Source: VBDM01 sp964430565 | Lineage (GTDB): Bacteria; Pseudomonadota; Gammaproteobacteria; Burkholderiales; SG8-39 | Length of the DNA: 64,000 bases | NCBI GenBank assembly: GCA_964430565.1 | Contig: CAYSFD010000056.1 | Location: 1 to 64,000, forward strand | Reading direction: 5' to 3' | Part shown: piece after piece, positions 26,582 through 34,471 of the stretch | Position numbering within the stretch: position 1 is the stretch's first letter | Layout of the letters: each line of letters opens with the position of its first letter | The notes under the pieces: generated by a model | The model's database searches: none | Seen by the model: the letters and a program-made list of their open reading frames with translations, nothing else | What the model was told of the DNA's origin: nothing | Position numbers and translations under genes: made by a program

Positions 26582-27767
26582 CTTTCCGGACGAGCGGGGG
26601 CATTTCGGCCAGTACGGCGGCGTGTTTGTCGCCGAGACGCTGGTGCACGCTCTCGACGAGCTCAAGCGCGCCTATGAGCGCTTCCGCAAGGATCCTGAAT
26701 TCATCGCCGAGCTCGAGTATGAGCTCAAACACTACGTCGGACGCCCGACCCCTGTCTATCATGCCAAGCGCTGGTCCATGCTGCTTGGCGGCGCGCAAAT
26801 CTATATCAAGCGGGAAGACCTCAACCACACGGGAGCACACAAGATCAACAACACCGTTGGCCAGGCGCTGCTCGCGAAGCGCATGGGCAAGCCGCGCGTG
26901 ATCGCCGAAACCGGCGCCGGGATGCACGGGGTGGCAGCGGCGACGGTCGCCACGCGCTACGGCATGGAATGCGTCGTCTATATGGGCTCGGAGGACATCA
27001 AGCGCCAGGTGCAGAACGTCTATCGGATGAAACTGCTCGGCGCCACGGTAGTGCCGGTCGAATCGGGCTCGAAAACCCTGAAGGACGCCCTAAACGAGGC
27101 AATGCGCGACTGGGTCACAAACGTGACCAACACCTTCTATATCATAGGCACCGTCGCGGGTCCACACCCTTACCCGATGATGGTGCGCGATTTTCAGTCC
27201 GTGATCGGCAGGGAATGCCTCGAGCAGATGCCCGAGATGTGCGGGCGCCAGCCGGACGCGGTGATCGCCTGTGTGGGAGGGGGCTCGAACGCGATGGGCA
27301 TTTTCTACCCGTACATTCCGTACGAGGACGTGAGGTTGATCGGCGTCGAAGCAGGTGGTCTCGGCATTGCCACCGGCAGGCACGCCGCGTCGCTGTGCGC
27401 GGGCAAGCCCGGTGTACTGCATGGAAATCGTACGTACTTGCTCCAGGACGAGCACGGACAGATCGTCGAAACGCATTCGATTTCAGCCGGATTGGATTAC
27501 CCTGGAGTAGGTCCCGAGCACGCTTGGTTGAAGGACACGGGCCGCGCCGAATACGTTGCGATCGACGATGCAGGTGCGCTCGAGGCTTTCAACGATCTGT
27601 GCCACCACGAGGGCATAATCCCGGCGCTGGAATCTGCACATGCGCTCGCTTACGCAGCGAAGCTTGCGCCGACGCTGCCGAAGGACAGGATTCTGCTCGT
27701 CAATCTCTCTGGTCGGGGCGACAAGGACATGCACACGGTTGCGGAGAAATCGGGGATTCGGTTTTGA
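26568..27767 (+). CDS. trpB: tryptophan synthase beta chain
   Basis: This 399-aa PLP enzyme condenses indole and serine. The PLP lysine is K92 in HTGAHKINNT, and the phosphate cup GGGSNAMG and the Glu of AETGAGMHG are present. The start at 26568 (MKMYDFPDERGHFGQYGG) overlaps trpF by 14 nt. A second ATG two codons on is equally possible. Its stop TGA overlaps a TTG start of the downstream methyltransferase, so trpB and trpA are separated by that gene. Confidence 0.97.
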   Translation: MKMYDFPDERGHFGQYGGVFVAETLVHALDELKRAYERFRKDPEFIAELEYELKHYVGRPTPVYHAKRWSMLLGGAQIYIKREDLNHTGAHKINNTVGQALLAKRMGKPRVIAETGAGMHGVAAATVATRYGMECVVYMGSEDIKRQVQNVYRMKLLGATVVPVESGSKTLKDALNEAMRDWVTNVTNTFYIIGTVAGPHPYPMMVRDFQSVIGRECLEQMPEMCGRQPDAVIACVGGGSNAMGIFYPYIPYEDVRLIGVEAGGLGIATGRHAASLCAGKPGVLHGNRTYLLQDEHGQIVETHSISAGLDYPGVGPEHAWLKDTGRAEYVAIDDAGALEAFNDLCHHEGIIPALESAHALAYAAKLAPTLPKDRILLVNLSGRGDKDMHTVAEKSGIRF

Positions 27768-28555
27768 GTCAAGTCCGCGCGACGCTTTTTAATCAGGATT
27801 TTTTCTCCGGCGTCGAGCGCGTCTGCGACGCGAGCGTCGATCTCGTTATAGCGGACCCGCCCTACGGGCTGGGCAAGGACTACGGCAACGATTCGGACCA
27901 CCTGAGTGGGGAAGCCTACCTTGCCTTCAGCCGGCGCTGGATAGATGCGGTGATTCCTAAGCTGAAGCCTGACGGAAGCCTCTATGTTTTTCTCACCTGG
28001 CAGCACAGCCCCGAGGTTTTCAGCTACCTGAAGACGCGGCTTGCGATGGTGAACGAAATCATCTGGGACCGGAAGGTACCGAGCATGGGCGGGAGCACGC
28101 GCAAGTTCTCCTCGGTACACGACACGATCGGCCTGTTCGCGCGTTCGAAGGACTATTATTTCAATCTCGACAGCGTGCGCATCCCTTACGACGCCGAGAC
28201 CAAGCGAGCGCGCACGCGCTCTATTTTCGTCGGGAAGAAATGGCTTGAGGTGGGTTATAACCCGAAGGACATGTGGAGCGTGACGCGGATTCACCGTCAG
28301 GACCCGGAGCGCGAGGACCATCCCACGCAGAAACCGCTCGAGATCATCGAGCGCATGGTCTTGGCGAGCTGCCCCCTCGAGGGGCTCGTGCTCGACCCGT
28401 TCATGGGAAGCGGTACCACCGCGGTCGCAGCGAGCAAGCACGGCCGGCGCTTTGTGGGCTTCGAGATCAATCCGCAGTACTGCGCCCTGGCGAAGCGTCG
28501 CGTGGCTCGCTTCGGCGAGCGGCCCTCGGTCCAGGCCACCGCAGCGGCACTGTGA
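27764..28555 (+). CDS. orphan DNA methyltransferase, beta-class amino-methyltransferase
   Basis: This protein of about 263 aa has the catalytic motif DPPYG near residues 31-35 and the AdoMet-binding motif LDPFMGSGTT near 208-218. The order catalytic before AdoMet motif marks a beta-class N6-adenine or N4-cytosine methyltransferase. DPPY favours adenine. PTQKPLEIIERMV is another family motif. The start is inferred as TTG at 27764, overlapping the trpB stop; the long open frame further upstream only shadows trpB. No restriction enzyme lies nearby, so it is an orphan. From memory, Burkholderia and Ralstonia keep a homologue at this trp position that methylates GTWWAC. Confidence 0.88.
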   Translation: MSQVRATLFNQDFFSGVERVCDASVDLVIADPPYGLGKDYGNDSDHLSGEAYLAFSRRWIDAVIPKLKPDGSLYVFLTWQHSPEVFSYLKTRLAMVNEIIWDRKVPSMGGSTRKFSSVHDTIGLFARSKDYYFNLDSVRIPYDAETKRARTRSIFVGKKWLEVGYNPKDMWSVTRIHRQDPEREDHPTQKPLEIIERMVLASCPLEGLVLDPFMGSGTTAVAASKHGRRFVGFEINPQYCALAKRRVARFGERPSVQATAAAL

Positions 28556-28563
28556 GTCCTGCG

Positions 28564-29361
28564 ATGTCGCGAATTAAGGGGACATTCGAACGGCTGGCGC
28601 ACGAAAGCCGAAAGGCTCTGATCCCCTACGTCACCGCAGGCGATCCCGAACCGGCGGTGACGGTGCCGCTCCTGCGCGCGCTTGCCGGAGCAGGGGCGGA
28701 TGTAATCGAGCTGGGTGTGCCGTTTTCCGATCCCATGGCCGATGGGCCGGTGATCCAGCGCTCGGGAGAACGGGCGCTCAAGAATCGTATCGGACTGGAT
28801 CGGGTTCTCGAGTTCGTCGCAGAATTCCGAAGGAGCGACTCGACGACGCCGGTAGTGCTGATGGGCTATGCGAATCCCTTCGAGGCTATGGGGTTGAGGC
28901 GATTCGTCGAAGCGGCAGAGCAGGCCGGCGTTGACGGCGTGTTGGTGGTCGATTATCCACCCGAGGAAAGCGCGGAATTTGCAGCGATGCTGCGCGCTCG
29001 AGGCCTGGACATGATCTTCCTGCTGGCGCCTACTTCGACCGAGGCGCGCATCGAACAGGTAGTCAGGCTTGCAAGCGGTTACATCTATTACGTATCCTTA
29101 CGCGGAGTGACCGGGGCCAAGCACCTCGATCTGGAAGAGGCAGCGGAGAAGCTGGCCATAATTCGCCGCAGAACGAGGCTTCCCGTCGGTGTGGGATTCG
29201 GCATCAGTGACGGGAAAACTGCCCGTGCCGTGGCAAAAATAGCGGACGCGGTCGTAATCGGCAGCCGGATCATCCAGGAAATGGAACAAGCTTCTCCGCA
29301 GACTTGCGTGGAGAAGGGCGCGAACTTACTCAGGGAATTTCGCCGGGCGATCGACGCATGA
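28564..29361 (+). CDS. trpA: tryptophan synthase alpha chain
   Basis: This 265-aa TIM barrel cleaves indole-3-glycerol phosphate and channels indole to TrpB. The catalytic residues E49 (in IELGVPFSDP) and D60 (in DPMADGPVIQ) are at the usual positions. It follows the methyltransferase gene after 8 nt. Its stop overlaps the accD start as ATGA, so trpA and accD are translationally coupled. Confidence 0.97.
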   Translation: MSRIKGTFERLAHESRKALIPYVTAGDPEPAVTVPLLRALAGAGADVIELGVPFSDPMADGPVIQRSGERALKNRIGLDRVLEFVAEFRRSDSTTPVVLMGYANPFEAMGLRRFVEAAEQAGVDGVLVVDYPPEESAEFAAMLRARGLDMIFLLAPTSTEARIEQVVRLASGYIYYVSLRGVTGAKHLDLEEAAEKLAIIRRRTRLPVGVGFGISDGKTARAVAKIADAVVIGSRIIQEMEQASPQTCVEKGANLLREFRRAIDA

Positions 29362-30227
29362 GCTGGCTGCAAAAGCTGCTTCCACCCAAGATCAATCGCA
29401 CCGGAACCGGCGCGAAGAAGAATGTGCCAGAGGGCCTCTGGAGCAAGTGCCCTTCCTGCGCGGCGGTGTTATATGCGACCGATCTTGATAAGAACGCAAA
29501 CGTCTGCCCGAAGTGCGGTTTTCACAACCGGGTAGGTGCGCGGGCACGACTTGATTTGCTTCTCGACCCTGAAGGGCGTTTTGAAATTGGTGCCGAGGTC
29601 GCATCGGTCGACAGCCTGAAATTCAAGGACGACAAGCGCTATCCGGACCGGCTCGCGGAAGCCGAGAGAGCGACTGGCGAAGCCGAAGCCCTGATCGTGA
29701 TGCAAGGCGCCATAAAGAACGTTCCGCTGATCGCCGCCGTTTTCGAGTTCGAGTTCATGGGCGGATCCATGGGGTCGGCAGTGGGGGAGCGCTTTGTGCG
29801 CGGCGTTCACGCGTGCCTCGACCAGCATCTGCCGCTTGTGTGCGTCACCGCGTCCGGCGGCGCGCGCATGCAGGAGGGGCTTTTTTCTCTCATGCAGATG
29901 GCCAAGACCACCGCCGCCTTGACGCAGCTCGCGGCGCGCAAGCTCCCATTCATCTCGGTTCTCACCGACCCCACGATGGGCGGGGTGTCAGCGAGCTTTG
30001 CGATGCTCGGCGATGTCGTGATCGCCGAACCGCGGGCGCTGATCGGTTTCGCCGGCCCGCGCGTCATCGAGCAGACCGTACGCGAGAAACTGCCCGAAGG
30101 CTTTCAGCGCGCCGAGTTCCTGCTCGATAAGGGCGCAATCGATATGATCGTCGACCGGCGCCAATTGCGCGACAAGCTCGCGAGTCTCCTCACCCTTCTG
30201 CAGCGGCAGCCCCCCGGGGGGGCTTGA
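29358..30227 (+). CDS. accD: acetyl-CoA carboxylase carboxyltransferase subunit beta
   Basis: This 289-aa subunit transfers the carboxyl group to acetyl-CoA with AccA in the first step of fatty acid synthesis. The N-terminal zinc ribbon is complete: C31, C34, C50 and C53 (CPSC and CPKC). The carboxyltransferase core contains GGARMQEG and the GGVSASFAMLGD oxyanion region. The start at 29358 gives MSWLQKLLPPKI. It is followed by folC, the standard accD-folC order. Confidence 0.97.
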   Translation: MSWLQKLLPPKINRTGTGAKKNVPEGLWSKCPSCAAVLYATDLDKNANVCPKCGFHNRVGARARLDLLLDPEGRFEIGAEVASVDSLKFKDDKRYPDRLAEAERATGEAEALIVMQGAIKNVPLIAAVFEFEFMGGSMGSAVGERFVRGVHACLDQHLPLVCVTASGGARMQEGLFSLMQMAKTTAALTQLAARKLPFISVLTDPTMGGVSASFAMLGDVVIAEPRALIGFAGPRVIEQTVREKLPEGFQRAEFLLDKGAIDMIVDRRQLRDKLASLLTLLQRQPPGGA

Positions 30228-30307
30228 TCCAGAAGCCTACGCGAACGCACACGGGACACGGCGAGGGAAAGTTCCTGCTCCCCGTGTCTTCGGTAGTTGA
30301 GGACTCT

Positions 30308-31618
30308 ATGATCTCCCGGACGCTCGAAGAGTGGCTCGAATACATCGAGCGCATCCATCCGAAATCAATCCAGCTTGGCCTGGAGCGGATAGTAAGAGTG
30401 CGCGATGCACTCCGCAGGTCGAATACGCCGGCGCTATTTACCGTTGCCGGCACCAACGGCAAAGGTTCGACGTGCGCAATCCTGGAGGCGATTCTATTGG
30501 CTGCCGGGTATCGGGTCGGCTTGTACACGTCGCCGCACCTTCTGCGCTATAACGAACGCATCCGCCTGGACGGCGTGTCGGTTGGCGACGCGCGGTTGTG
30601 TGCGGCGTTCGATGTAGTTGAGCGCGCGCGAATCGAAAAAGCGGGCGGCGTCCCGCTTACTTATTTCGAGTTCGGTACTCTGGCAGCCTGGGAGATTTTC
30701 GCGAATGAGCCGCTGGACGCCGTGATACTGGAGGTCGGTCTCGGAGGGCGGCTGGACGCCGTGAACGCCTACGACTGTGATTGTGCGTTGTTGACTTCCG
30801 TCGCGCTCGATCACATCGACTACCTCGGTAATACCCGCGAGAGCATCGGTGCCGAAAAGGCCGGAATTTTCCGAAAAGGGAAGCCGGCAATCATTGGGGA
30901 TTCCGACCCTCCGCGAAGCGTTCACGCCTATGCAAGTGCGGTCGGCGCGGACCCTTGGGTGATCGGTCTGGATTTTGGATACCGGCGTCAGGGAGAGCAA
31001 TGGATGTACTGGGGACCGGGGGGGCGCCGTGCCGGTTTGGCGTACCCGGCGCTGAGGGGTGGGCGCCAGCTTGCGAATGCGAGCGCGGCGCTCGCCGCTC
31101 TGGACGCGCTGCGCCTGCGCCTTCCCGTTGGAATGCAGGACGTCCGCAGCGGTCTTGCTCAAGTGCAGCTTCCGGCACGGTTCCAGGTGCTTCCCGGGCG
31201 CCCCGCAGTCGTGTTGGATGTGGCGCACAATCCACAGGCGGCCGCGGTGCTCGCGGAAGACCTTGCCGCCCTGGGATTTGCTCCGGAGACGTATGCCGTG
31301 TTTGGCATGTTGCGGGACAAGGACATCGGCGGCGTTTGCCGCGCGATGAAGGGGCAGATCTCGACTTGGTTCGCAGCGGGCCTTTCAGTACCGCGAGGCG
31401 CAAACAGGCAGGTGCTGGCCGATGCTTTCGCGGGCGCGGAAGTCGCGGGCAACGTGCATTACTTCGATAGTCCCCGCGAAGCCTATGCCGAGGCAAGGAA
31501 GAGGGCAAACGAAAATGATAGAATTGCCGTCTTCGGATCGTTCCACACCGTAGCCGAGGTTATGCAGGCGATTGAAGCCGCCCGGACCGCGAGCCGGGAG
31601 GCGCGGCAAGGTTCTTGA
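30308..31618 (+). CDS. folC: bifunctional folylpolyglutamate/dihydrofolate synthase
   Basis: This 436-aa Mur-ligase-fold enzyme adds glutamate to folates and joins glutamate to dihydropteroate. The ATP loop is GTNGKGST at 48-55, the omega loop TSPHLLRYNERI follows, and DVAHNPQA lies in the C-terminal domain. I favour ATG at 30308 (MISRTLEEWLEYIERIHPK). A TTG overlapping the accD stop at 30224 keeps the frame open, but its 28 codons have no family resemblance. Confidence 0.95.
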   Translation: MISRTLEEWLEYIERIHPKSIQLGLERIVRVRDALRRSNTPALFTVAGTNGKGSTCAILEAILLAAGYRVGLYTSPHLLRYNERIRLDGVSVGDARLCAAFDVVERARIEKAGGVPLTYFEFGTLAAWEIFANEPLDAVILEVGLGGRLDAVNAYDCDCALLTSVALDHIDYLGNTRESIGAEKAGIFRKGKPAIIGDSDPPRSVHAYASAVGADPWVIGLDFGYRRQGEQWMYWGPGGRRAGLAYPALRGGRQLANASAALAALDALRLRLPVGMQDVRSGLAQVQLPARFQVLPGRPAVVLDVAHNPQAAAVLAEDLAALGFAPETYAVFGMLRDKDIGGVCRAMKGQISTWFAAGLSVPRGANRQVLADAFAGAEVAGNVHYFDSPREAYAEARKRANENDRIAVFGSFHTVAEVMQAIEAARTASREARQGS

Positions 31619-31640
31619 GCACGTTTATTGGGGTCTCTGA

Positions 31641-32261
31641 TTGGCAGATAACCCGGACGCCACCCTGCTTAGGCGACGCGCACGCCGACGGCTGGTTGGC
31701 GCGATCGCGCTGGTGGTTCTTATCGTCGTGCTCCTGCCCATCGTTCTCGACCAGCAACCCAGGTCCGTCACGCAGACGCTGACGGTGCAGATCCCGAGCC
31801 AGGACGCGGGGCCGTTCAACACGCGGGTACTCCCGCCGTTGCCGTCTCCTTCCGAGGCGCCGAAAAACGGTGAACCCGTACGGGCGGCGCCGGACAAGTC
31901 AGGAACGTCTGCAAGTACCGCGCCGACCGGCTCACGGCCTGGCGCTCTGCAAAAGGAAAGCGCCAAGCCGTCGGAGCGTACCAAGAAAGAGGTGGCAGAG
32001 GCGCGGCGCGCCCCGTCGCGTCCCAAGGAGGAGGCTTATATGGTGCCGCTCGGCGCTTTCACGAATTCTGACAATGCGAAGCAGGTTCAGGACAAGGCGG
32101 CATCCGCCGGAATCAAGAGCTATGCCGAAAGTGTCAAGCTCCTGCAGGGCGAGCAGACGCGTGTGCGCGCCGGACCTTTCGCGAGCCGGGACGCCGCGGA
32201 AAAGGCGCGGGACAAACTCAAATCCCTCGGGCTCGAAGTCGGACAGGTGGCGCAACGATGA
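31641..32261 (+). CDS. SPOR-domain membrane protein
   Basis: This 206-aa protein has a short basic N-terminus, one transmembrane helix (about 19-37), a Pro/Ala/Ser-rich periplasmic linker and a C-terminal SPOR domain (about 130-206) containing YMVPLGAFTNSDNAKQVQDK and RVRAGPFASRDAAEKARDKL. SPOR domains bind denuded peptidoglycan at the division septum. The start appears to be TTG at 31641, giving LADNPDATLLRRRARRR; no ATG precedes the membrane segment. Its stop overlaps the cvpA start. Confidence 0.88.
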   Translation: MADNPDATLLRRRARRRLVGAIALVVLIVVLLPIVLDQQPRSVTQTLTVQIPSQDAGPFNTRVLPPLPSPSEAPKNGEPVRAAPDKSGTSASTAPTGSRPGALQKESAKPSERTKKEVAEARRAPSRPKEEAYMVPLGAFTNSDNAKQVQDKAASAGIKSYAESVKLLQGEQTRVRAGPFASRDAAEKARDKLKSLGLEVGQVAQR

Positions 32262-32746
32262 CCTGGTTCGATTTCGGTGTTTTGATCGTCGTCCTTGTGT
32301 CGGTTGTGATAAGTCTGTTCCAGGGCCTGGTGCGCGAAATAGTCTCGCTCGGAGGGTGGGTGGGGGGATTCATACTGGCGACGGTCTTCGGCGGCAAGGT
32401 CGCCGGGCTGCTGCCGCAGAGCCTTGGGCCGCTTATGGGTGCGCTTATTGGATTTCTGCTCGTGTTCGTCGGAGTGCTGGCGGTAGCCTGGATTGTCGGC
32501 CTGGTCATGTCTTCCGCGGTGCGCGCGGCCGGTTTGGCGCCCGCAGACCGCGCATTGGGGGCCGTCTTCGGAGTGGTAAGGGGATTGATCATCGTCCTCG
32601 TGGTTGTCGTTCTTTCCGGCCTGACGACGCTGCCGCAGGAACCGTTCTGGCGCAACGCGGTGCTCTCGGGGCCGTTTGAAACCACGGCGCTTTTGCTGCG
32701 ACCGCATCTGCCGGAGGGTCTGGCGAATCGCCTGAAGTATCGTTGA
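32258..32746 (+). CDS. cvpA: CvpA-family membrane protein
   Basis: This 162-aa protein has four hydrophobic helices and the CvpA N-terminus MTWFDFGVLIVVLVSVVIS, with a conserved RGLV/REIVSL loop. CvpA is associated with envelope integrity and, in E. coli, colicin V production; its biochemical role is unclear. It overlaps the SPOR gene by 4 nt and is followed 19 nt later by purF, the usual cvpA-purF pair. Confidence 0.93.
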   Translation: MTWFDFGVLIVVLVSVVISLFQGLVREIVSLGGWVGGFILATVFGGKVAGLLPQSLGPLMGALIGFLLVFVGVLAVAWIVGLVMSSAVRAAGLAPADRALGAVFGVVRGLIIVLVVVVLSGLTTLPQEPFWRNAVLSGPFETTALLLRPHLPEGLANRLKYR

Positions 32747-32765
32747 GTCACTGGGGCTAACAGAG

Positions 32766-34280
32766 ATGTGCGGCATTCTCGGAGTCGTGGCGAAGACGCC
32801 GGTCAATCAGCTGCTCTACGACGGGCTGCTGTTGCTCCAGCACCGGGGGCAGGACGCGGCGGGAATCGTCACAGCGGAACACAAAATGTTCCATATGCAC
32901 AAGGGAACGGGAATGGTGCGCGACGTGTTCCGCACACGGAACATGCGTTCGCTTTCCGGCGGAACCGGAATCGCGCACTGCCGCTATCCAACGGCGGGCT
33001 CGGCCTTCAACGCCGGAGAAGCTCAGCCCTTCTACGTCAATTCTCCGTTCGGGATTGTTCTCGGCCATAACGGCAACCTGACCAATTCGGATGCTCTCAA
33101 GCAGGAGATGTTCCGCCAGGATCTGCGTCACATTAACACCAGCTCCGATTCGGAGGTACTACTCAACGTTTTGGCCCATGAGCTGGAGCTCGCGGCGAAG
33201 GGCCAGAAGCTCGATCCGGAGACCATCTTCACCGCGGTGGCGAACGTGCATCGGCGTTGTCGCGGCGCCTATGCCGTGGTGGCCCTGATTTCGGGCTACG
33301 GACTGCTTGCGTTCCGCGACCCGTTTGGAATCCGCCCGCTCGTGTTCGGCCGCAATTCCACCGAGGAGGGACCCGAATATCTGGTTGCTTCGGAGAGTGT
33401 TGCGCTTACCGCATTCGGCTTTGAGCTGGTGCGCGACGTGTTTCCCGGTGAAGCCATTTTTGTCGATGAAGGCGGCACGTTCCACAGCCGCCAGTGCACG
33501 ACCAAACCGGTCCTCGCCCCCTGCATCTTCGAATACGTTTACCTTGCCCGGCCCGACTCGGTTATGGACGGTGTTTCGGTGTACGAAAGCCGGTTGCACA
33601 TGGGCCGGCATCTTGCGGAAAAAATAAAGCGCACGATGCCGCGCCTGGATATCGACGTGGTAATTCCGGTTCCCGACACCAGCAGGCCGAGTGCGCTTGA
33701 GCTCGCGCGCGGGCTGAACGTCACCTATCGCGAGGGCTTCATCCGCAATCGCTATATCGGCCGCACTTTCATCATGCCTGGCCAGACGATTCGCAAGAAA
33801 TCGGTGCGCCAGAAGCTCAGTGTTGTCGGGCTCGAGTTCAAGGGCAGGAACGTGCTTATCGTCGACGACTCGATCGTGCGGGGAACGACCAGCCGAGAAA
33901 TTGTCCAGATGGCGCGGGAGGCCGGGGCGAGTAAAGTTTATTTTGCCTCAGCGGCGCCGCCTGTGCGGTTTGCGAATGTGTATGGTATAGACATGCCGAC
34001 GCGCTCCGAGCTGATCGCTACAGACCGCAACGAGGAGCAGATCGCGGGCGAGATCGGTGCTGACGCGGTCATTTACCAGGATCTCGATGCGCTGAAGCTT
34101 GCGGTGCGCGCGGTCAACCCAAAGCTCACGCAGTTTGAAACATCGTGTTTCGATGGGGTGTACATCACCGGAGACATCACCAGCGAGTACCTCGCTTCGG
34201 TCGAGCAGAAGCGCGACGCCGGCCGGCAGGAAAGCGAGGAAGAGGCTGAAAGCAACCAGCTCGATCTTAACGCTGCTTAG
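32766..34280 (+). CDS. purF: amidophosphoribosyltransferase
   Basis: This 504-aa enzyme makes phosphoribosylamine from PRPP and glutamine, the first step of purine synthesis. The N-terminal nucleophile C2 is exposed after Met removal (MCGILGVV), and the PRPP loop VLIVDDSIVRGTTSREIV lies in the C-terminal domain. There is no long pro-peptide before the cysteine. It is the last gene of the folC-SPOR-cvpA-purF unit before the metZ riboswitch. Confidence 0.97.
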   Translation: MCGILGVVAKTPVNQLLYDGLLLLQHRGQDAAGIVTAEHKMFHMHKGTGMVRDVFRTRNMRSLSGGTGIAHCRYPTAGSAFNAGEAQPFYVNSPFGIVLGHNGNLTNSDALKQEMFRQDLRHINTSSDSEVLLNVLAHELELAAKGQKLDPETIFTAVANVHRRCRGAYAVVALISGYGLLAFRDPFGIRPLVFGRNSTEEGPEYLVASESVALTAFGFELVRDVFPGEAIFVDEGGTFHSRQCTTKPVLAPCIFEYVYLARPDSVMDGVSVYESRLHMGRHLAEKIKRTMPRLDIDVVIPVPDTSRPSALELARGLNVTYREGFIRNRYIGRTFIMPGQTIRKKSVRQKLSVVGLEFKGRNVLIVDDSIVRGTTSREIVQMAREAGASKVYFASAAPPVRFANVYGIDMPTRSELIATDRNEEQIAGEIGADAVIYQDLDALKLAVRAVNPKLTQFETSCFDGVYITGDITSEYLASVEQKRDAGRQESEEEAESNQLDLNAA

Positions 34281-34335
34281 GAAAGCGTGCGGTCGGATTT
34301 GACACCCATACCCTGGGGATAGTAATGTGCGTACT

Positions 34336-34412
34336 GCGCCGATTTGATCGACAGCTTGCGGGCGCCGCCGGCGAAAGCCGGGTGTAAAAAACAAATACGG
34401 CTAAAGCGTGGC
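34336..34412 (+). promoter_or_regulatory. SAM-II-type (SAM-alpha) riboswitch upstream of metZ
   Basis: The region shows the landmarks of a SAM-II pseudoknot in order. They are P1 5' arm GCGCC (34336-34340), loop GATTTGA (34341-34347), conserved GCTTGCG (34354-34360), P1 3' arm GGCGC (34361-34365), an A-rich joining segment (34386-34397) and GCTAAA (34400-34405). GCTT and the AAGC after GCTAA can form the pseudoknot helix. A 5-bp CCGGC/GCCGG hairpin capped by GAAA (34368-34381) is inserted between P1 and the A-rich segment. SAM-II switches repress methionine genes when S-adenosylmethionine is abundant. The gene downstream is metZ, which fits. Confidence 0.8.
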
Positions 34413-34416
34413 GAAG

Positions 34417-34448
34417 ACCCGTCTTAGCGAAAGCTCGACGGGTTTTTT
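34417..34448 (+). terminator. intrinsic terminator between SAM-II aptamer and metZ
   Basis: A stem ACCCGTC (34417-34423) pairs with GACGGGT (34437-34443). Inside it AGC/GCT closes a GAAA tetraloop, and a run of six T follows. It lies 24 nt before the metZ ATG and directly after the aptamer. It is the likely expression platform, stopping transcription when SAM is bound. I did not identify a clear competing antiterminator helix. Confidence 0.9.
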
Positions 34449-34471
34449 ATTGGCTCTTTTGGGGACTGAGT

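Noticed and set aside
26969..27763. N-terminal 265 codons of the open frame that runs into the methyltransferase
   Set aside because: This part overlaps trpB in another frame and is Arg/Gly-rich. Methyltransferase similarity begins only after the TTG at 27764.
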